Positions 48,441-57,997 of a stretch of DNA of 64,000 bases are shown one piece after another (the first letter of the stretch is position 1; each line of letters starts with the position of its first letter). The stretch is from Pycnococcus provasolii (lineage: Eukaryota > Chlorophyta > Pseudoscourfieldiophyceae > Pseudoscourfieldiales): positions 124,001-188,000 of the forward strand of contig CP150574.1 in NCBI GenBank assembly GCA_049487715.1. The letters run 5' to 3'. The position numbers were made by a program, and so were the translations under genes. The notes beneath the pieces are model-generated. The model was given only the letters and a program-made list of their open reading frames with translations. It made no database searches and was not told the DNA's origin.

Positions 48441-49559
48441 TCATGCCCGCTTCCTTAAACGCGCCATCTCATCGTCGGTGAGACTCCAGTCGAACACGTC
48501 CAAGTCCTCCTGGAAATGCGTGCGGCTGCGAGTTTGCGTGCTAAAGCTTGCGCCGCTCTGCACGATAAATCGCAGCGCCACTTGGTATGGGCTCTTGTTG
48601 CCGTGCGCCTCGCCAATCTCGCGGCAAAGAGCAATGTCGGAGCGGCTGAGACGGCTGAGAGGCGACCACGATTGCACAAGAATGCCACGTTCTCGGTTAG
48701 CATCTATGAATCCAGGAAGCTGGTTCGCAAGAGAGAATGGAAGCTGATTGACGACCGGCGCTGTGCCACCCATCTCCAAAATGACGTCTAGCTGCGCGGG
48801 TGTGAAGTTTGAAACAGCGAGATCGTCGACGAGACCCTGGCTTTTCATCTGCTCAAGTGCTGCCCACTGGCCACGAATGCTTGCGGCGTCCGGACCAGGG
48901 TAGTCAAGCATGATCATGTCAAGCTTTTCGATGCTACCCGCCTTCATCGCGTTCATGTTATCCTTGCAGCCGCGCTCGCTGAGTGCGAACGCCGCGTCGT
49001 AGCCACGTGCGGAGTTGGACAACACGCTGCCACAAATGTAGATGTCGCTTCTCGGGACGTCACTTTCGCGCACAGCCTTTGCGAATCCGCGCTGGTTGCG
49101 TGCCAGCACGCTTGCGAAGAAGTTTCTGTATCCCACCTCAAGCGCGACGAGCGTCAGCTGCCTCGCCGTCTCGTCGTCGTATACCTGCAGTCCAAACGAC
49201 GCGAGCGGGAACGCCGCTCCGTTGCTGAGCTTGACTCGTTCTCCACCGACGAGATTCGCAGGAGCAGCTAGCGGCCCATGCGGGTTTTGTATATGGAAAG
49301 GTAGAAGCACCACCTAGGACAGCAGCACTTACAGATGCAGATCCACCAAGCCCCAGCAGAGCTTCCCTTCGAGTAGGATTCACGGAGGCCGATGACTGAT
49401 CCGATGACTGATCCGATGGAGCGGAGCATACGACATGAACGGTACGAGTACGAGTACGACTAGGAAGACGAAGCGAAGACGACGTGAAGGTGAAGGTGAA
49501 GATGAAGATGAAGAGTGAACGTGGTGAACCTTATGTGGATGTGTCTTCATGGCCATCAT
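48441..49559 (-). CDS. aldo/keto-reductase-fold protein, catalytic tetrad lost, likely thylakoid lumenal
   Basis: The main exon (49313-48441) encodes 290 residues of an AKR barrel: FGLQVYDDE, EVGYRNFFAS, DLAVSNFTPAQLD, QLPFSL and VQSWSPLSR. Where AKRs have HIDxAxxYxNE this has NFFASVLARNQ, so Asp is Phe and Tyr is Ala. The SK lysine region reads CGSVL and the IHWP His reads LDYP, so all four catalytic residues differ. The frame starts without an ATG. The frame immediately upstream encodes a twin-arginine signal (NPTRREALLGLGG), joined if 19 nt (49314-49332) are removed. An ATG at 49559 in a third frame could supply the transit peptide through a 53-nt intron (49408-49460). Removing both gives 348 residues with a Tat-type lumenal targeting sequence. 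Confidence 0.7.
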
Positions 49560-49989
49560 GCTATTTAAAATAATACCGTATTATGGATATGGATTTATCG
49601 TAAAGGTATATGTTTTGGGATGCATTCTCAGCCTCACAATCAAATCACCCTTAGGGGGAGGAGGAGATGTTCAGGTTAGGGGTTAGGGGTTAGGCGAGAA
49701 GTTAAGTTCAGTGCAGGTTATTAGGGGTTAGGCGAGAAGAGAAGTTCAGTGCAGTTTTTAGGGGTTAGGCGAGAAGAGAAGTTCAGTGCAGTTTATTAGG
49801 GGTTAGGCGACTGGCGAGAAGTTAAGTTCAGGTTTAGGGGTTAGGGCTTGGTTGTGATGTTTCATTTTTCATTTTTGTTGGTGTGGAATGTGGATAAGAA
49901 AGCCGGCGGTGATATTTTACTTTTTACTTTTTGTTTTTTTCGTTTTTTTTTTCGTTTCTTTCTTCTTTTTCTTCTTCTTGACGGCGATA
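49560..49989. repeat. intergenic region with 37-38-bp TTAGGGG-type tandem array
   Basis: From about 49672 to 49848 a 37-38-bp unit (AGGGGTTAGGCGAGAAG, then AAGTTCAGTGCAG) is repeated about 4.5 times (unit starts 49685, 49723, 49760, 49798, 49836). The G-rich TTAGGGG words resemble telomeric DNA. It lies between the divergent starts of the AKR-like and plastid-unknown genes. A T-rich stretch follows at 49918-49980. Confidence 0.8.
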
Positions 49990-50994
49990 ATGCTCGCGCG
50001 TGCATCATGCGTGCGCATGTCAGCGCCTCCCAGGGGCTTGCAATGTCTGCCAGTGTCTCTGAGTAGGGCTCACAGATGCACACAAGTCACTCGCGCGTCG
50101 AACAGCTCGTCGTCTGCGCCTGACGATGGTCAGGCGGCGTCGCAGAAAGACGAACTGCGCCAAGTCATCGCGGAAGCCACGCCGGCGCCGGCAGAAGCGA
50201 CGCAGGAGGACTTCTCGCGGTTTCTCAAGGTGGTCTCGAGCCAGTCCTGGGAAGATGTCGAGGCGGGCGTGCGATCGTTGGCGAAGCAAAACGCGCTCAC
50301 GGAGGGCGTGCTGACCGCGGGAAGTGCTGTGCTGAACTCGGCAATCGAAAGAGAAGAAGATGAGCGCATCGTCGAAAGCCTCAGGCGTGTGCTGGGGCAC
50401 ATGATCAGCGAGTACGAAAGACTGAACGCGCCGCCAGACCTCGTTGCCATCATGGAAATTGCGGCAGCCATAGGAGCGGACGATGCGGCGGAGGCGGAGG
50501 CGCTTGCGATGAAGGCGCTCGGGGGTACCGACGCGCAGACTGCCGAGACATCTGGAACGCTCCGCGAGGAGCCACAGGGTGAGACGCCAGAGGAGCTGTG
50601 GCAGGATGCTCTCACGAAGGCGTCGGCGCAGCTTGCCGCGGCGGCAGAATCGAGCTCGGGCATAGTTATGCTCGGCAAGCGCGGAAGCTTCGCGCTGTCC
50701 GAAAAGACGGTGGGTGACGGCGCGAAGTGCACCGAGGAGAGCTTGCTCGATGCTATGCCTTCAATCTTTTCGCTCATGGATGAGCAGGATGCGCAGTTCG
50801 AGTCGTCGGCAGGCGGCGACACGTCGCCCGAGGTGGAAGCTTTTCGCGCGGAGCGCGTCGCCATCCACCGCCGTGTTGTCACGCTTCGTGCTCACCTCGT
50901 GCGCGAGAAAATCAAGCGCGAGGAGGAGAACGAAAAAGGCGAAAAAAGCGAAGGCGCGCCCCCGTCGCCGTTCGAGGATCAAGCGGTCGAGTGA
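49990..50994 (+). CDS. probable plastid protein of unknown function
   Basis: A 334-residue protein. The N-terminus from the ATG at 49990 (Ala, Ser, Arg and Cys-rich, few acids, about 40 residues) looks like a chloroplast transit peptide ending near VTRASN. The mature part is acidic and mostly helical, with alternating Glu/Ala/Leu and a closing basic helix (HRRVVTLRAHLVREKIKREEE). I recognise no domain. The frame is open upstream through a T-rich tract that would encode an implausible run of Phe, so I reject the earlier start. The 3' end faces the BLOC-1-like gene at close range. Confidence 0.7.
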   Translation: MLARASCVRMSAPPRGLQCLPVSLSRAHRCTQVTRASNSSSSAPDDGQAASQKDELRQVIAEATPAPAEATQEDFSRFLKVVSSQSWEDVEAGVRSLAKQNALTEGVLTAGSAVLNSAIEREEDERIVESLRRVLGHMISEYERLNAPPDLVAIMEIAAAIGADDAAEAEALAMKALGGTDAQTAETSGTLREEPQGETPEELWQDALTKASAQLAAAAESSSGIVMLGKRGSFALSEKTVGDGAKCTEESLLDAMPSIFSLMDEQDAQFESSAGGDTSPEVEAFRAERVAIHRRVVTLRAHLVREKIKREEENEKGEKSEGAPPSPFEDQAVE

Positions 50995-51025
50995 ACGGTG
51001 CGGTAAGTAACTAAGAATTACACAA

Positions 51026-51493
51026 CTAAAGGAGCAGAGACATTCCCGGCGGACTGACCTTTGCGACACGCGTTTCGAGTTGTCTCAAATAAGTTTCGAG
51101 TCGCGTGCATAGCGCCTCCAGCTCGCCGACTTGTCTGTCCACTTCGTCAATAGAGGTCCCTGACGCGAGGTCTTGCAGCGCCTCTGTTTTTGCGTCAACT
51201 AATTGCTCGACGGTGTCTGCCGCAGTTTTCGCTGACTCAGCTGCGGCGCGATAAACAGCCGCCGCTTGGTTGTTCATGTTTGTGAGTGCGCGGTACTCGT
51301 GCGACGCTGTCGTGAGTTCTGCCCGGTACGCCGCCATGGATTCGTCAAGCAGAGGCGTAAGCAGGCTACTGAGCACGGAAGTTTGGCGTGTATCGACAGG
51401 CAACGAGTCCAGACGACGCTGAACAACTTCAGGCTTCTGAGAAGGTGAAGGCGATGACGACGATGGCGAAGGCGACGAAGACGATGGCGACAT
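51026..51493 (-). CDS. BLOC-1 subunit 2-like protein
   Basis: A 155-residue protein. After a Ser/Pro-rich start it is one long helical coil. The ALTNMNNQAAAVYRAAAES segment and the C-terminal stretch beginning SIDEVDRQVGELE, with regular hydrophobic spacing, match the BLOS2 (BLOC1S2) family, a coiled-coil subunit of BLOC-1/BORC complexes that act in endosome and lysosome-related trafficking. It is the usual short length. The assignment rests on pattern similarity over about 85 residues and could be another small coiled-coil trafficking subunit. The start is the ATG at 51493. Confidence 0.6.
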   Translation of the reverse strand: MSPSSSSPSPSSSSPSPSQKPEVVQRRLDSLPVDTRQTSVLSSLLTPLLDESMAAYRAELTTASHEYRALTNMNNQAAAVYRAAAESAKTAADTVEQLVDAKTEALQDLASGTSIDEVDRQVGELEALCTRLETYLRQLETRVAKVSPPGMSLLL

Positions 51494-51890
51494 AGTTATT
51501 ACAGTAAAGTTTATGATGCTCCCGATGGGGAAAGGGAACGAGGGAGGATTCGGGGGGGATTGGAGTTAGGGTTAGGGTTAGGGTTACGGGTTAGGGTTAC
51601 GGGTTAGGGTATTGGTAGTTCACCTCCACACCACACCGCACCGCACACAGGTAACTTTTTTGCGATTATTGCGCCGACCGACATTCTAAATAATCTTTCT
51701 GCTGCTAAATATATGGCTTATGGCTCTTATTAGGTGTGGTGCATAAATAAATGTGCATAGTTAAATAAGTGCACTTTTATTATCGTCTGTGTGTTTCTTG
51801 TGTGTTTCTTGTGCTTGTTTCTTGTGTTGTGTTTCTTGTGTGTTTCTTGTGGAAGATAATATCACTTACTGTATTATAAGATTAGATACG
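51494..51890. repeat. divergent region with TTAGGG telomere-like run
   Basis: TTAGGGTTAGGG and GGGTTACGGGTTAGGG words lie at 51565-51610, upstream of both the BLOC-1-like gene (-) and the methyltransferase-like gene (+). A TTTCTTGTG(TG) simple repeat lies at 51790-51850. No other gene is seen. Confidence 0.65.
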
Positions 51891-53195
51891 ATGAGAATTC
51901 ATCGTCAAAATCATTGGCATACATGCTCGCATAATCCATTATCTGTGTATCCTCGCCATTATCAGTGGCGTCGTCGCACTCCTCGTAGGTTTGGAGTGAG
52001 TTTGGTTAAGACGCATTCAGTGATGGTGATTAACACTCTTAGAGTCACTATTAGTTGTGGTAATAATTGGAGGAGTACTGCCTTAGAGCCGTCTTACGAG
52101 CTTCGTGAACTGACTCACTCTCTGGAAGACCGTTACCTCCGTTCCCTCTCCTCGTCTGGACGCGTGTTGGACCAGCCGCCACAATCCGCTCTTGTGCACG
52201 ATACATACGTGACGCGTTATCGGCGAAATGACAAGCACAAACGACTCGCGAACGATACCGTCGCGACCTTCGTCAAGCAAACAAATAACACAGACGCAAC
52301 ACAGATATCGGACATGTCCGCGCTCGTCCTGGATGGACCAGAGGCAATCACCGCCGAAACACTTCTGCGTGCAGGCTTAAGACCAGAAAATATACTCGTG
52401 CCGAATCCAAGCACCGCCGTCGTCACGACGCTTCGAAGCACGCATCAAGTTCACGCGTGGGCAGGCACGGTGGAAGCCTACCTCAAGGAGACGCGAAGAA
52501 GAAGACAACACCAACACGACCTCGTGTGGCTTGACTTTATGAAGAGCCTGTCGACACACCGCGACGCTATTTGTGACGCTGTGCACGTGGTGAAACCTGG
52601 CGGCCTGCTTGCGTTCACGCTGTCTCTCAGGGAAGGTGCGCCGGACGTCGTCGGACATAGCCGCGCAAAGGCGGTCGCTGACGCCATCACCACCGTGGAG
52701 GAGGCGGCATTCCGTGCAGGGCTTGAGCTGAGCTCGATTCACGGCAAAGGACTGTCCGACTTCGTGCGTGGCTGCGGTGTGGACATTGCCGCCGGCGTGG
52801 ATATCGCCAGCGCGCTGAACGCGCGTGACATTGGTGCCATCGCCTCTTCCCTCGATGCATGGGCGGATCGCGACGACATCGACGCACCTCCCCGTCTGAT
52901 TGACGCGGCGAGACGCGCTGCAGCCGCAGTCCCTCGTGACGTCGTCAGCGCGGTGTGGACCCCGGACGGCAACCCCTGCGCATCGCTCACTTCTGACGGC
53001 GGCAAGGCGGTCGCCGATGCTGACGCGAGGCGCGTCGTGCGTGTCGCTCAAGCGGTGGCATCCTTCACCGCTCCCGGCGTCGTCGATGCCTCCCTGACGA
53101 CGACGAAGAACTGCAGAAGCTACGCCGGGAGCGTGCACTTGTACGTGGGCCAGATGGCGTTTTACGCTTTTCAAGTCAAAACAAGAGCCAGATGA
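51891..53195 (+). CDS. methyltransferase-like Rossmann protein (putative)
   Basis: A 434-residue protein from the ATG at 51891. The middle shows a Rossmann-like order: an ALVLDGPEAIT strand-loop, ENILVPNPS after the next helix, VHAWAGTVEAYL, a DLVWLDFM strand and VKPGGLLAFTLSLR. This is the layout of class I SAM-dependent methyltransferases, though the first glycine-rich loop (LDGPEA) is not the classic GxGxG. The first 90 residues are Arg/His/Ser-rich and could carry a transit peptide. The final 170 residues are Ala/Asp-rich and unassigned. Substrate and activity are unknown. Confidence 0.55.
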   Translation: MRIHRQNHWHTCSHNPLSVYPRHYQWRRRTPRRFGVSLVKTHSVMVINTLRVTISCGNNWRSTALEPSYELRELTHSLEDRYLRSLSSSGRVLDQPPQSALVHDTYVTRYRRNDKHKRLANDTVATFVKQTNNTDATQISDMSALVLDGPEAITAETLLRAGLRPENILVPNPSTAVVTTLRSTHQVHAWAGTVEAYLKETRRRRQHQHDLVWLDFMKSLSTHRDAICDAVHVVKPGGLLAFTLSLREGAPDVVGHSRAKAVADAITTVEEAAFRAGLELSSIHGKGLSDFVRGCGVDIAAGVDIASALNARDIGAIASSLDAWADRDDIDAPPRLIDAARRAAAAVPRDVVSAVWTPDGNPCASLTSDGGKAVADADARRVVRVAQAVASFTAPGVVDASLTTTKNCRSYAGSVHLYVGQMAFYAFQVKTRAR

Positions 53196-53403
53196 AACGA
53201 AAAACCTGTAAGATAAGTTATGAATAGCAGTACAAGACACATGAATTACTCTCTCTGGTAGTTCGTTTTTGCGGTTATTTTGGCTGAGGTTTTCTTCTCT
53301 TTTGGTTCTGGGGGATCGACCAACGGTCTCCATCGCCCTCTGGTGACCTCCACCAGGATCCTCCTCCTCCCCCAGGTGCCTGGTTTCGTCATTCCTTCTC
53401 GCC

Positions 53404-55271
53404 ATGCCCAAGGCTCGTGGTGGCGGTGGTGGCGGTGGCGGTGGCGCTGCTGCTCCTGCTCGTCTCCCTGCGTTATCTGCTGGTACTTCTCTCACAGATG
53501 TTGGTGCGAATCTGCTGGATCCCATGTTCACGCTTGGCACATACCACGGTCGTTACCACCATCCCCCAGACGTTTCTAACGTGCTCGACCGAGCGAAAAA
53601 AGCTGGAGTGGAACGTATGATTGTTACGGCGGGATGTCTGTCGGAAGCACGTGAGGCGATCGCGTTCTGCGAAGAGCACGACCCGGCTTGCACATTCCTC
53701 TTCTGCACCGCGGGCGTGCACCCCACGCGCGTCGAAGTGGAATTCGAGGGTCAGACGGCGCAGGCCACCTTGGAGCAGTGGGACGAGTTCCTTCACGAGC
53801 ACGTGCCGCAAGGGCGCATCGTCGCGCTCGGCGAGTGCGGGCTCGACGACGCGAGGCTGCAGTTCGCAAGTCAGGAAAGCCAGGACAGATGGTTGCTTCC
53901 ACAGCTTAAACTAGCGAGAAAGCACAAGCTTCCGCTGTTCTTGCACATGAGAGGTTGTGACGACGACGAGGATGAGAACGCGACGGAGCCGTGTCCCGCG
54001 GCTGTGCGACTCGTGGATGCCATTCGTGCATCCCGGTCATCCTCCGGCGAGGAGCTGCTCCCGCACGGTGCAGTGTGCCACAGCTTCACCGGAACGCGCG
54101 CGGATCTCGACCACCTGCTCAGTGTGGCTGGCATGACAATTGGGCTGAACGGGTGCTCGCTTCGCACGGAGCTGAACGTGCGTGTGGCGGCTGCCGTTCC
54201 TATCGACAGACTTATGCTCGAGACGGATTGTCCATGGTGCGAGCTCAAGCCTACTCACGCGTCGCGTGCGCTGTTGACTGCGACTGCGGCGCAGATGAGG
54301 GATCATGACGCGATGACGTACGTGAAGAAAGAAAAGTGGAGAAGCGACGCTCTCGTCAAAGGTCGCTGCGAGCCCATTCACATCATTCATGTCTTGCATG
54401 CCGTAGCTGCCGCACGACGCAAATATGCGGTAAGTGATTCGACCATGTCCTCAGACGAGACATGCGCGGTGCAATCGAGCGTCGAGGAACACGCTGCATA
54501 CGTCGCGATGGCTGTGAATACAACGACGACTGCGGTGTTCTTTTCGCAGGGAGGTTCTCGTTCCAAGAAACCAATCTGCAAGACACCCTTATCCTTGAAG
54601 GTGGACGTGGACGTGCCACCGCCGCTGCACGACGTGGAACGCCTGGAGACGCCGACGGCAACGGACGTGGACCGCGACTTTGGTGCGCTGCTGAAAGACC
54701 GTCGCGGCATATCGCCGACGCTGGTTGTGTCCGTGCCCCCACCGGCGCCCGTACTTGAGGAGGACGTGACGCGCCTGGAGACGCCGACGGCAACGGACGT
54801 GGACCGCGTCTTTGGCGAGCTGCTGAAAGACCGTCGCGGCATATCGCCGACGCTGGTTGTGTCCGTGCCCCCACCGGCGCCCGTACTTGAGGAGGACGTG
54901 ACGCGCCTGGAGACGCCGACGGCAACGGACGTGGACCGCGTCTTTGGCGCGCTGCTGAAAGACCGGCGCGGCATATCGCCGACGCTGGTTGTGTCCGTGC
55001 CCCCACCGGCGCCCGTACTTGAGGAGGACGTGACGCGCCTGGAGACGCCGACGGCAACGGACGTGGACCGCGACTTTGGCGCGCTGCTGAAAGACCGTCG
55101 CGGCATATCACCAACGCTGGTTGTGTCCGTGCCCCCACCGGCGCCCGTACTTGAGGAGGACGTGACGCGCCTGGAGACTCCAACGGCAGTCCAGGTGGAC
55201 CGCGACTTTGGCGCCTTACTGGAGGAGAAGAAGGACGAGGAGGAGGACACCACCACCGCCGCCGCCAACAA

Positions 55272-55303
<32 letters not shown>

Positions 55304-55359
55304 TGCTGCCAACACCAAGCTATTTGTGTGCTCTGCTTGCAAGATGGCTGCACTTGTAA
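53404..55359 (+). CDS. TatD-family metal-dependent DNase with C-terminal 44-residue repeats
   Basis: A 651-residue protein. Residues about 28-380 are a TatD domain of the eukaryotic TATDN1 type: TDVGANLLDPMF (replacing the bacterial HxH), CTAGVHPTR, LGECGLDD with the metal Glu, FLHMRG, CHSFTG and LETDCPWC, ending with a VNTTTTAVFF helix. TatD enzymes are Mg-dependent 3' to 5' nucleases. The C-terminus is unlike TatD: four and a half copies of a 44-residue unit (RLETPTATDVDR, then FGALLKD, then SPTLVVSVPPP) lie from about 413 to 608, then an Asp/Glu stretch and a Ser run. The repeats are nearly identical DNA (132 bp). The start is the ATG at 53404, followed by a Gly run. Confidence 0.88.
54640..55226 (+). 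repeat. 132-bp coding minisatellite in the TatD gene
   Basis: Units begin at 54640, 54772, 54904, 55036 and 55168 (CGCCTGGAGAC), exactly 132 bp apart. They are nearly identical; differences are mostly single bases such as CGT/CGG and GTC/GAC. The unit length keeps frame. An AGC tract encoding serine follows at about 55277-55301. Confidence 0.92.
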
Positions 55360-55419
55360 ATCATGATTTTCGTTCCGAAGAAGAATGTAGAAGAAAAAAG
55401 GCAAAAATCAGTAATTACT

Positions 55420-56103
55420 TTACTGCTCCGTCTCAGACGGCCTGGTCTTTCCCTCCCACGTCGCCTGCCACTGCTTATCGTAGAACGTCGCCTCGTCGCT
55501 GAGCTCCTTGTAGACGTCGAGGTCCTTATCGCTGCGAACGAAGAGGCAGAAGAGCACGGTTCCGAGCGTCGCGATCTGTCCGAGCGGGCTCGTCAGCTGG
55601 TCGACAAGGCGCACGTGGAAGACGAGGTCAACGAGAAGTGCGACGGTGAATCCGACCATGGTGGCACGTCCGTTGATAAGCTCCGCCTCGGGAAGGTGGA
55701 AGCGGCGCACCCACACGGACGTGGGGATCTCGCTGAGGTCGAAGGTGACTGGCGTGGTGTCGGAGATGGGTTCCGGCGACACCTCGAGCCAGCGGCGGCG
55801 CACCACCTCGGCATCGATGACGGCATCCCAGTTCGTCTCACCGTCCGCGTTGGCGAACTGCGCGATGTCCCAGGTTCCGTTAACGAATCGTGGGTCATTG
55901 AAGCGTTGCCCAGGTTTCATGACAACTTTCGCATTCGAGGCATCTTTTCCTAAAGCCTTATCTCCCTTGAGCGTTCCACCCTTTTCGAGCGGCGACACCT
56001 TGCGCGCTCGCGTCTCGACGGCCGCACGCGGACGAATGGACGAACGCAACGACGGGCGAGCAACAGAGGGACGGGCATTTGAGAGTTTCATCATGGTGGA
56101 CAT
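55420..56103 (-). CDS. LIL3: LIL3, light-harvesting-like protein
   Basis: A 227-residue plastid protein. Residues 1-45 are a Ser/Arg-rich transit peptide. DPRFVNGTWD (70-79) and NWDAVIDAEVVRRRWLE (91-107) are hallmarks of LIL3. The chlorophyll-binding helix has PEAELINGRATMVGF (138-152) with the ExxNGR motif, a second hydrophobic helix lies at about 176-190, and the tail TFYDKQWQATWEGK is conserved. LIL3 binds and anchors geranylgeranyl reductase and protochlorophyllide oxidoreductase, tying chlorophyll and tocopherol synthesis to the thylakoid membrane. The start is the ATG at 56103; an alternative ATG is three codons downstream. Confidence 0.92.
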   Translation of the reverse strand: MSTMMKLSNARPSVARPSLRSSIRPRAAVETRARKVSPLEKGGTLKGDKALGKDASNAKVVMKPGQRFNDPRFVNGTWDIAQFANADGETNWDAVIDAEVVRRRWLEVSPEPISDTTPVTFDLSEIPTSVWVRRFHLPEAELINGRATMVGFTVALLVDLVFHVRLVDQLTSPLGQIATLGTVLFCLFVRSDKDLDVYKELSDEATFYDKQWQATWEGKTRPSETEQ

Positions 56104-56911
56104 GTAGCAGAGGAGTGACAAGTTGTTTGGTCGTGATGGAGCTCCGGGTCTCGAGGGGGAAGGGAAGGGGTCCGCCGACCTTTAAAGAGACCCTTAAGGG
56201 TCGGGTCGTCGACGTCTTTTCACACTCTATAGGATTTGGTGTTATCCAAACCGGGATCCTCCCGGCGTGCAAAACCGGACGTGAAAAGGAAAAAGGATCG
56301 GAAAAAAATCCTGTGCCCCAAGAGATTATTGGGGATCCCTGTTTGGGGATCCCACGTGCCTACCCTAGGACACTGGCTGGCATGATAATTCCAAGTTCCA
56401 ACCCTAGGTTCCTACACCTACAGTCTCACCTACAGAGAGGGTCCGTTCCGTTCCGTTTCGGGGTTCTGTTTTTCGGGGTTCCGTTTCGGGGTTTTCCGTT
56501 TCGGGGAATTCCGTTTCGGGAATTCCGTTTCGGGGTTTTCTGTTTCGGGGTTTTCCGTTTCGGGGTTCTGTTTTTCGGGGGTTCCGTTTTCGGGGGTTCC
56601 GTGTTTCCTGTTTGCGTTTTTGTGGTTTTCCCCTCTCCAATTCGAGGGTTCGACTTATTCGTGACATTTCTTCTTCAACCTCTCAGGACTACTTCCTACC
56701 CGGTAGTCAAATATCGTTTTTTAGTGCACGCGGTTTCGTGAATTTTGATTTTTTTGGTTTTTTTCTTCTTTGAAATAACGCTCAACCATCGTCGTCCCGG
56801 GCTCCCGGCCGGCGGACATTACATCATACGTTTGTTTTTTAAACTAAGAGTCAGGCACTCAAGACTCAAGTCCTCCTTCAGTCTTCAGACCTTCATCAAT
56901 CAACTAATTAC
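56104..56911. repeat. divergent region with TTCCGTTTCGGGG tandem repeats
   Basis: Between LIL3 (-) and the R-SNARE (+). At about 56444-56605 a 12-19-bp unit around TTCCGTTTCGGGG(TT) is repeated roughly ten times with small changes. Duplicated GGGGATCCC words lie at 56331-56352. Similar TTTCGGGG words occur in other gaps of the window. No gene is called. Confidence 0.75.
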
Positions 56912-57799
56912 ATGTCCGTGCTTTACGCGTTCGTAGGTGCGATCCCACAACAACAACAACAACAACAACAACAACGTGGTGTGGTGAATCCTGCATCATC
57001 GTCGTCATCTAGCAATACGCAAAGCGGAGGAGGTGTTGTGTGGTGCGATGCTGTACACAATCGCAGCACCAGTAACGCCGACGCTAATGCTGCTTCGTCG
57101 AAACTGCCGTCGAAAAGCCGGTCGACATCTTCGCATATGCAGCAGAAAAACTACTACTACACAAACTCTGCAATGCAAATGCTCGGCAAACTAAGCATCT
57201 CAGATGGTCCCTCTGCAAATTATCCAACCGCCGCCGCAGCAGCAACAACAACGCAGAGGTACGCGTTCGAAATCGACGCATCCAAAATGGCGCACGTCTT
57301 GTTGAAACATCGCGTCGCGTACGGCGTCGTGTGCACGCCAAACACGCCGGAAAGTGTCACAACTGGACTGCTCGCGACGATGCGACGGTCCTTCGAAAAC
57401 GAATTTGATGCCGAGGAAATCGCACAAATCTGTACGATGAACGATGCAGCAGCTACCGCATCCACGCGAAGCTTTCTACCTACCCTGCAGAATCTCATCG
57501 ACAGCACACCCACGGATGCGCCACTGAATGAAGTCAAGTCGCACATCGCAGAGGTCAAACAGGTCATGACAGACAACATCGAGAAGGTGCTCGCACGAGG
57601 AGAGCAGCTCGAGGTGGTCGCAGCAAAGGCGGACAATCTCACCGCACATGCACGCGACTTTCACATACGAGGTCGCTCGCTACGTCGACGCATGTGGTGG
57701 AAAGAGATGAAGTACAAGCTGCTCATTGCACTTGCGATCATTCTTCTCCTGCTGATCATCTTCTTTTGGGCGTGTGGTGGAGTGAAGTGTGTGACGTGA
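56912..57799 (+). CDS. longin R-SNARE (VAMP7-like synaptobrevin)
   Basis: A 295-residue protein. A longin domain (about residues 1-175) is split by a Gln run and Ser/Asn-rich insertion after MSVLYAFVGAI, then continues with VVWCDAV, NYYYTNSAM and RYAFEIDASKMAHVLL. The SNARE helix (about 200-258) includes NEVKSHIAEVKQVMTDNIEKV and a central Arg in VLARGEQLE, the zero-layer residue of R-SNAREs. A C-terminal transmembrane helix (about 266-287) anchors it. It should act in vesicle fusion on vacuolar or secretory membranes. The insertion lengthens the N-terminal domain by about 70 residues compared with most VAMP7 proteins. Confidence 0.9.
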   Translation: MSVLYAFVGAIPQQQQQQQQQRGVVNPASSSSSSNTQSGGGVVWCDAVHNRSTSNADANAASSKLPSKSRSTSSHMQQKNYYYTNSAMQMLGKLSISDGPSANYPTAAAAATTTQRYAFEIDASKMAHVLLKHRVAYGVVCTPNTPESVTTGLLATMRRSFENEFDAEEIAQICTMNDAAATASTRSFLPTLQNLIDSTPTDAPLNEVKSHIAEVKQVMTDNIEKVLARGEQLEVVAAKADNLTAHARDFHIRGRSLRRRMWWKEMKYKLLIALAIILLLLIIFFWACGGVKCVT

Positions 57800-57997
57800 T
57801 TTTACTAAAAAAATGCGTAACACAAAAAAATCACCCAAAAAGGCATCAGACTCTTTCGAATGTTTGTGCTGTTGTTTTTCTTTGGTATGTTTTTGGTTGC
57901 TGTTGCTGCTTTTTTTTTGTTTTTGTCGTTGTTCGTTGTTCCATTGAGTCGTCATCCCCAAAAAGAACGAAAAAAGAGAAGAGTAAAAAAAGAAACC

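Noticed and set aside
54429-54453. GTAAGT...CCTCAG inside the TatD gene as an intron
   Set aside because: Removing 25 nt would break the frame before the conserved VNTTTTAVFF helix.
54383-55342. Two long antisense frames over the TatD repeat region
   Set aside because: They exist because a 132-bp repeat without stops is open in several frames; composition is repeat-driven and the plus strand encodes a clear TatD protein.
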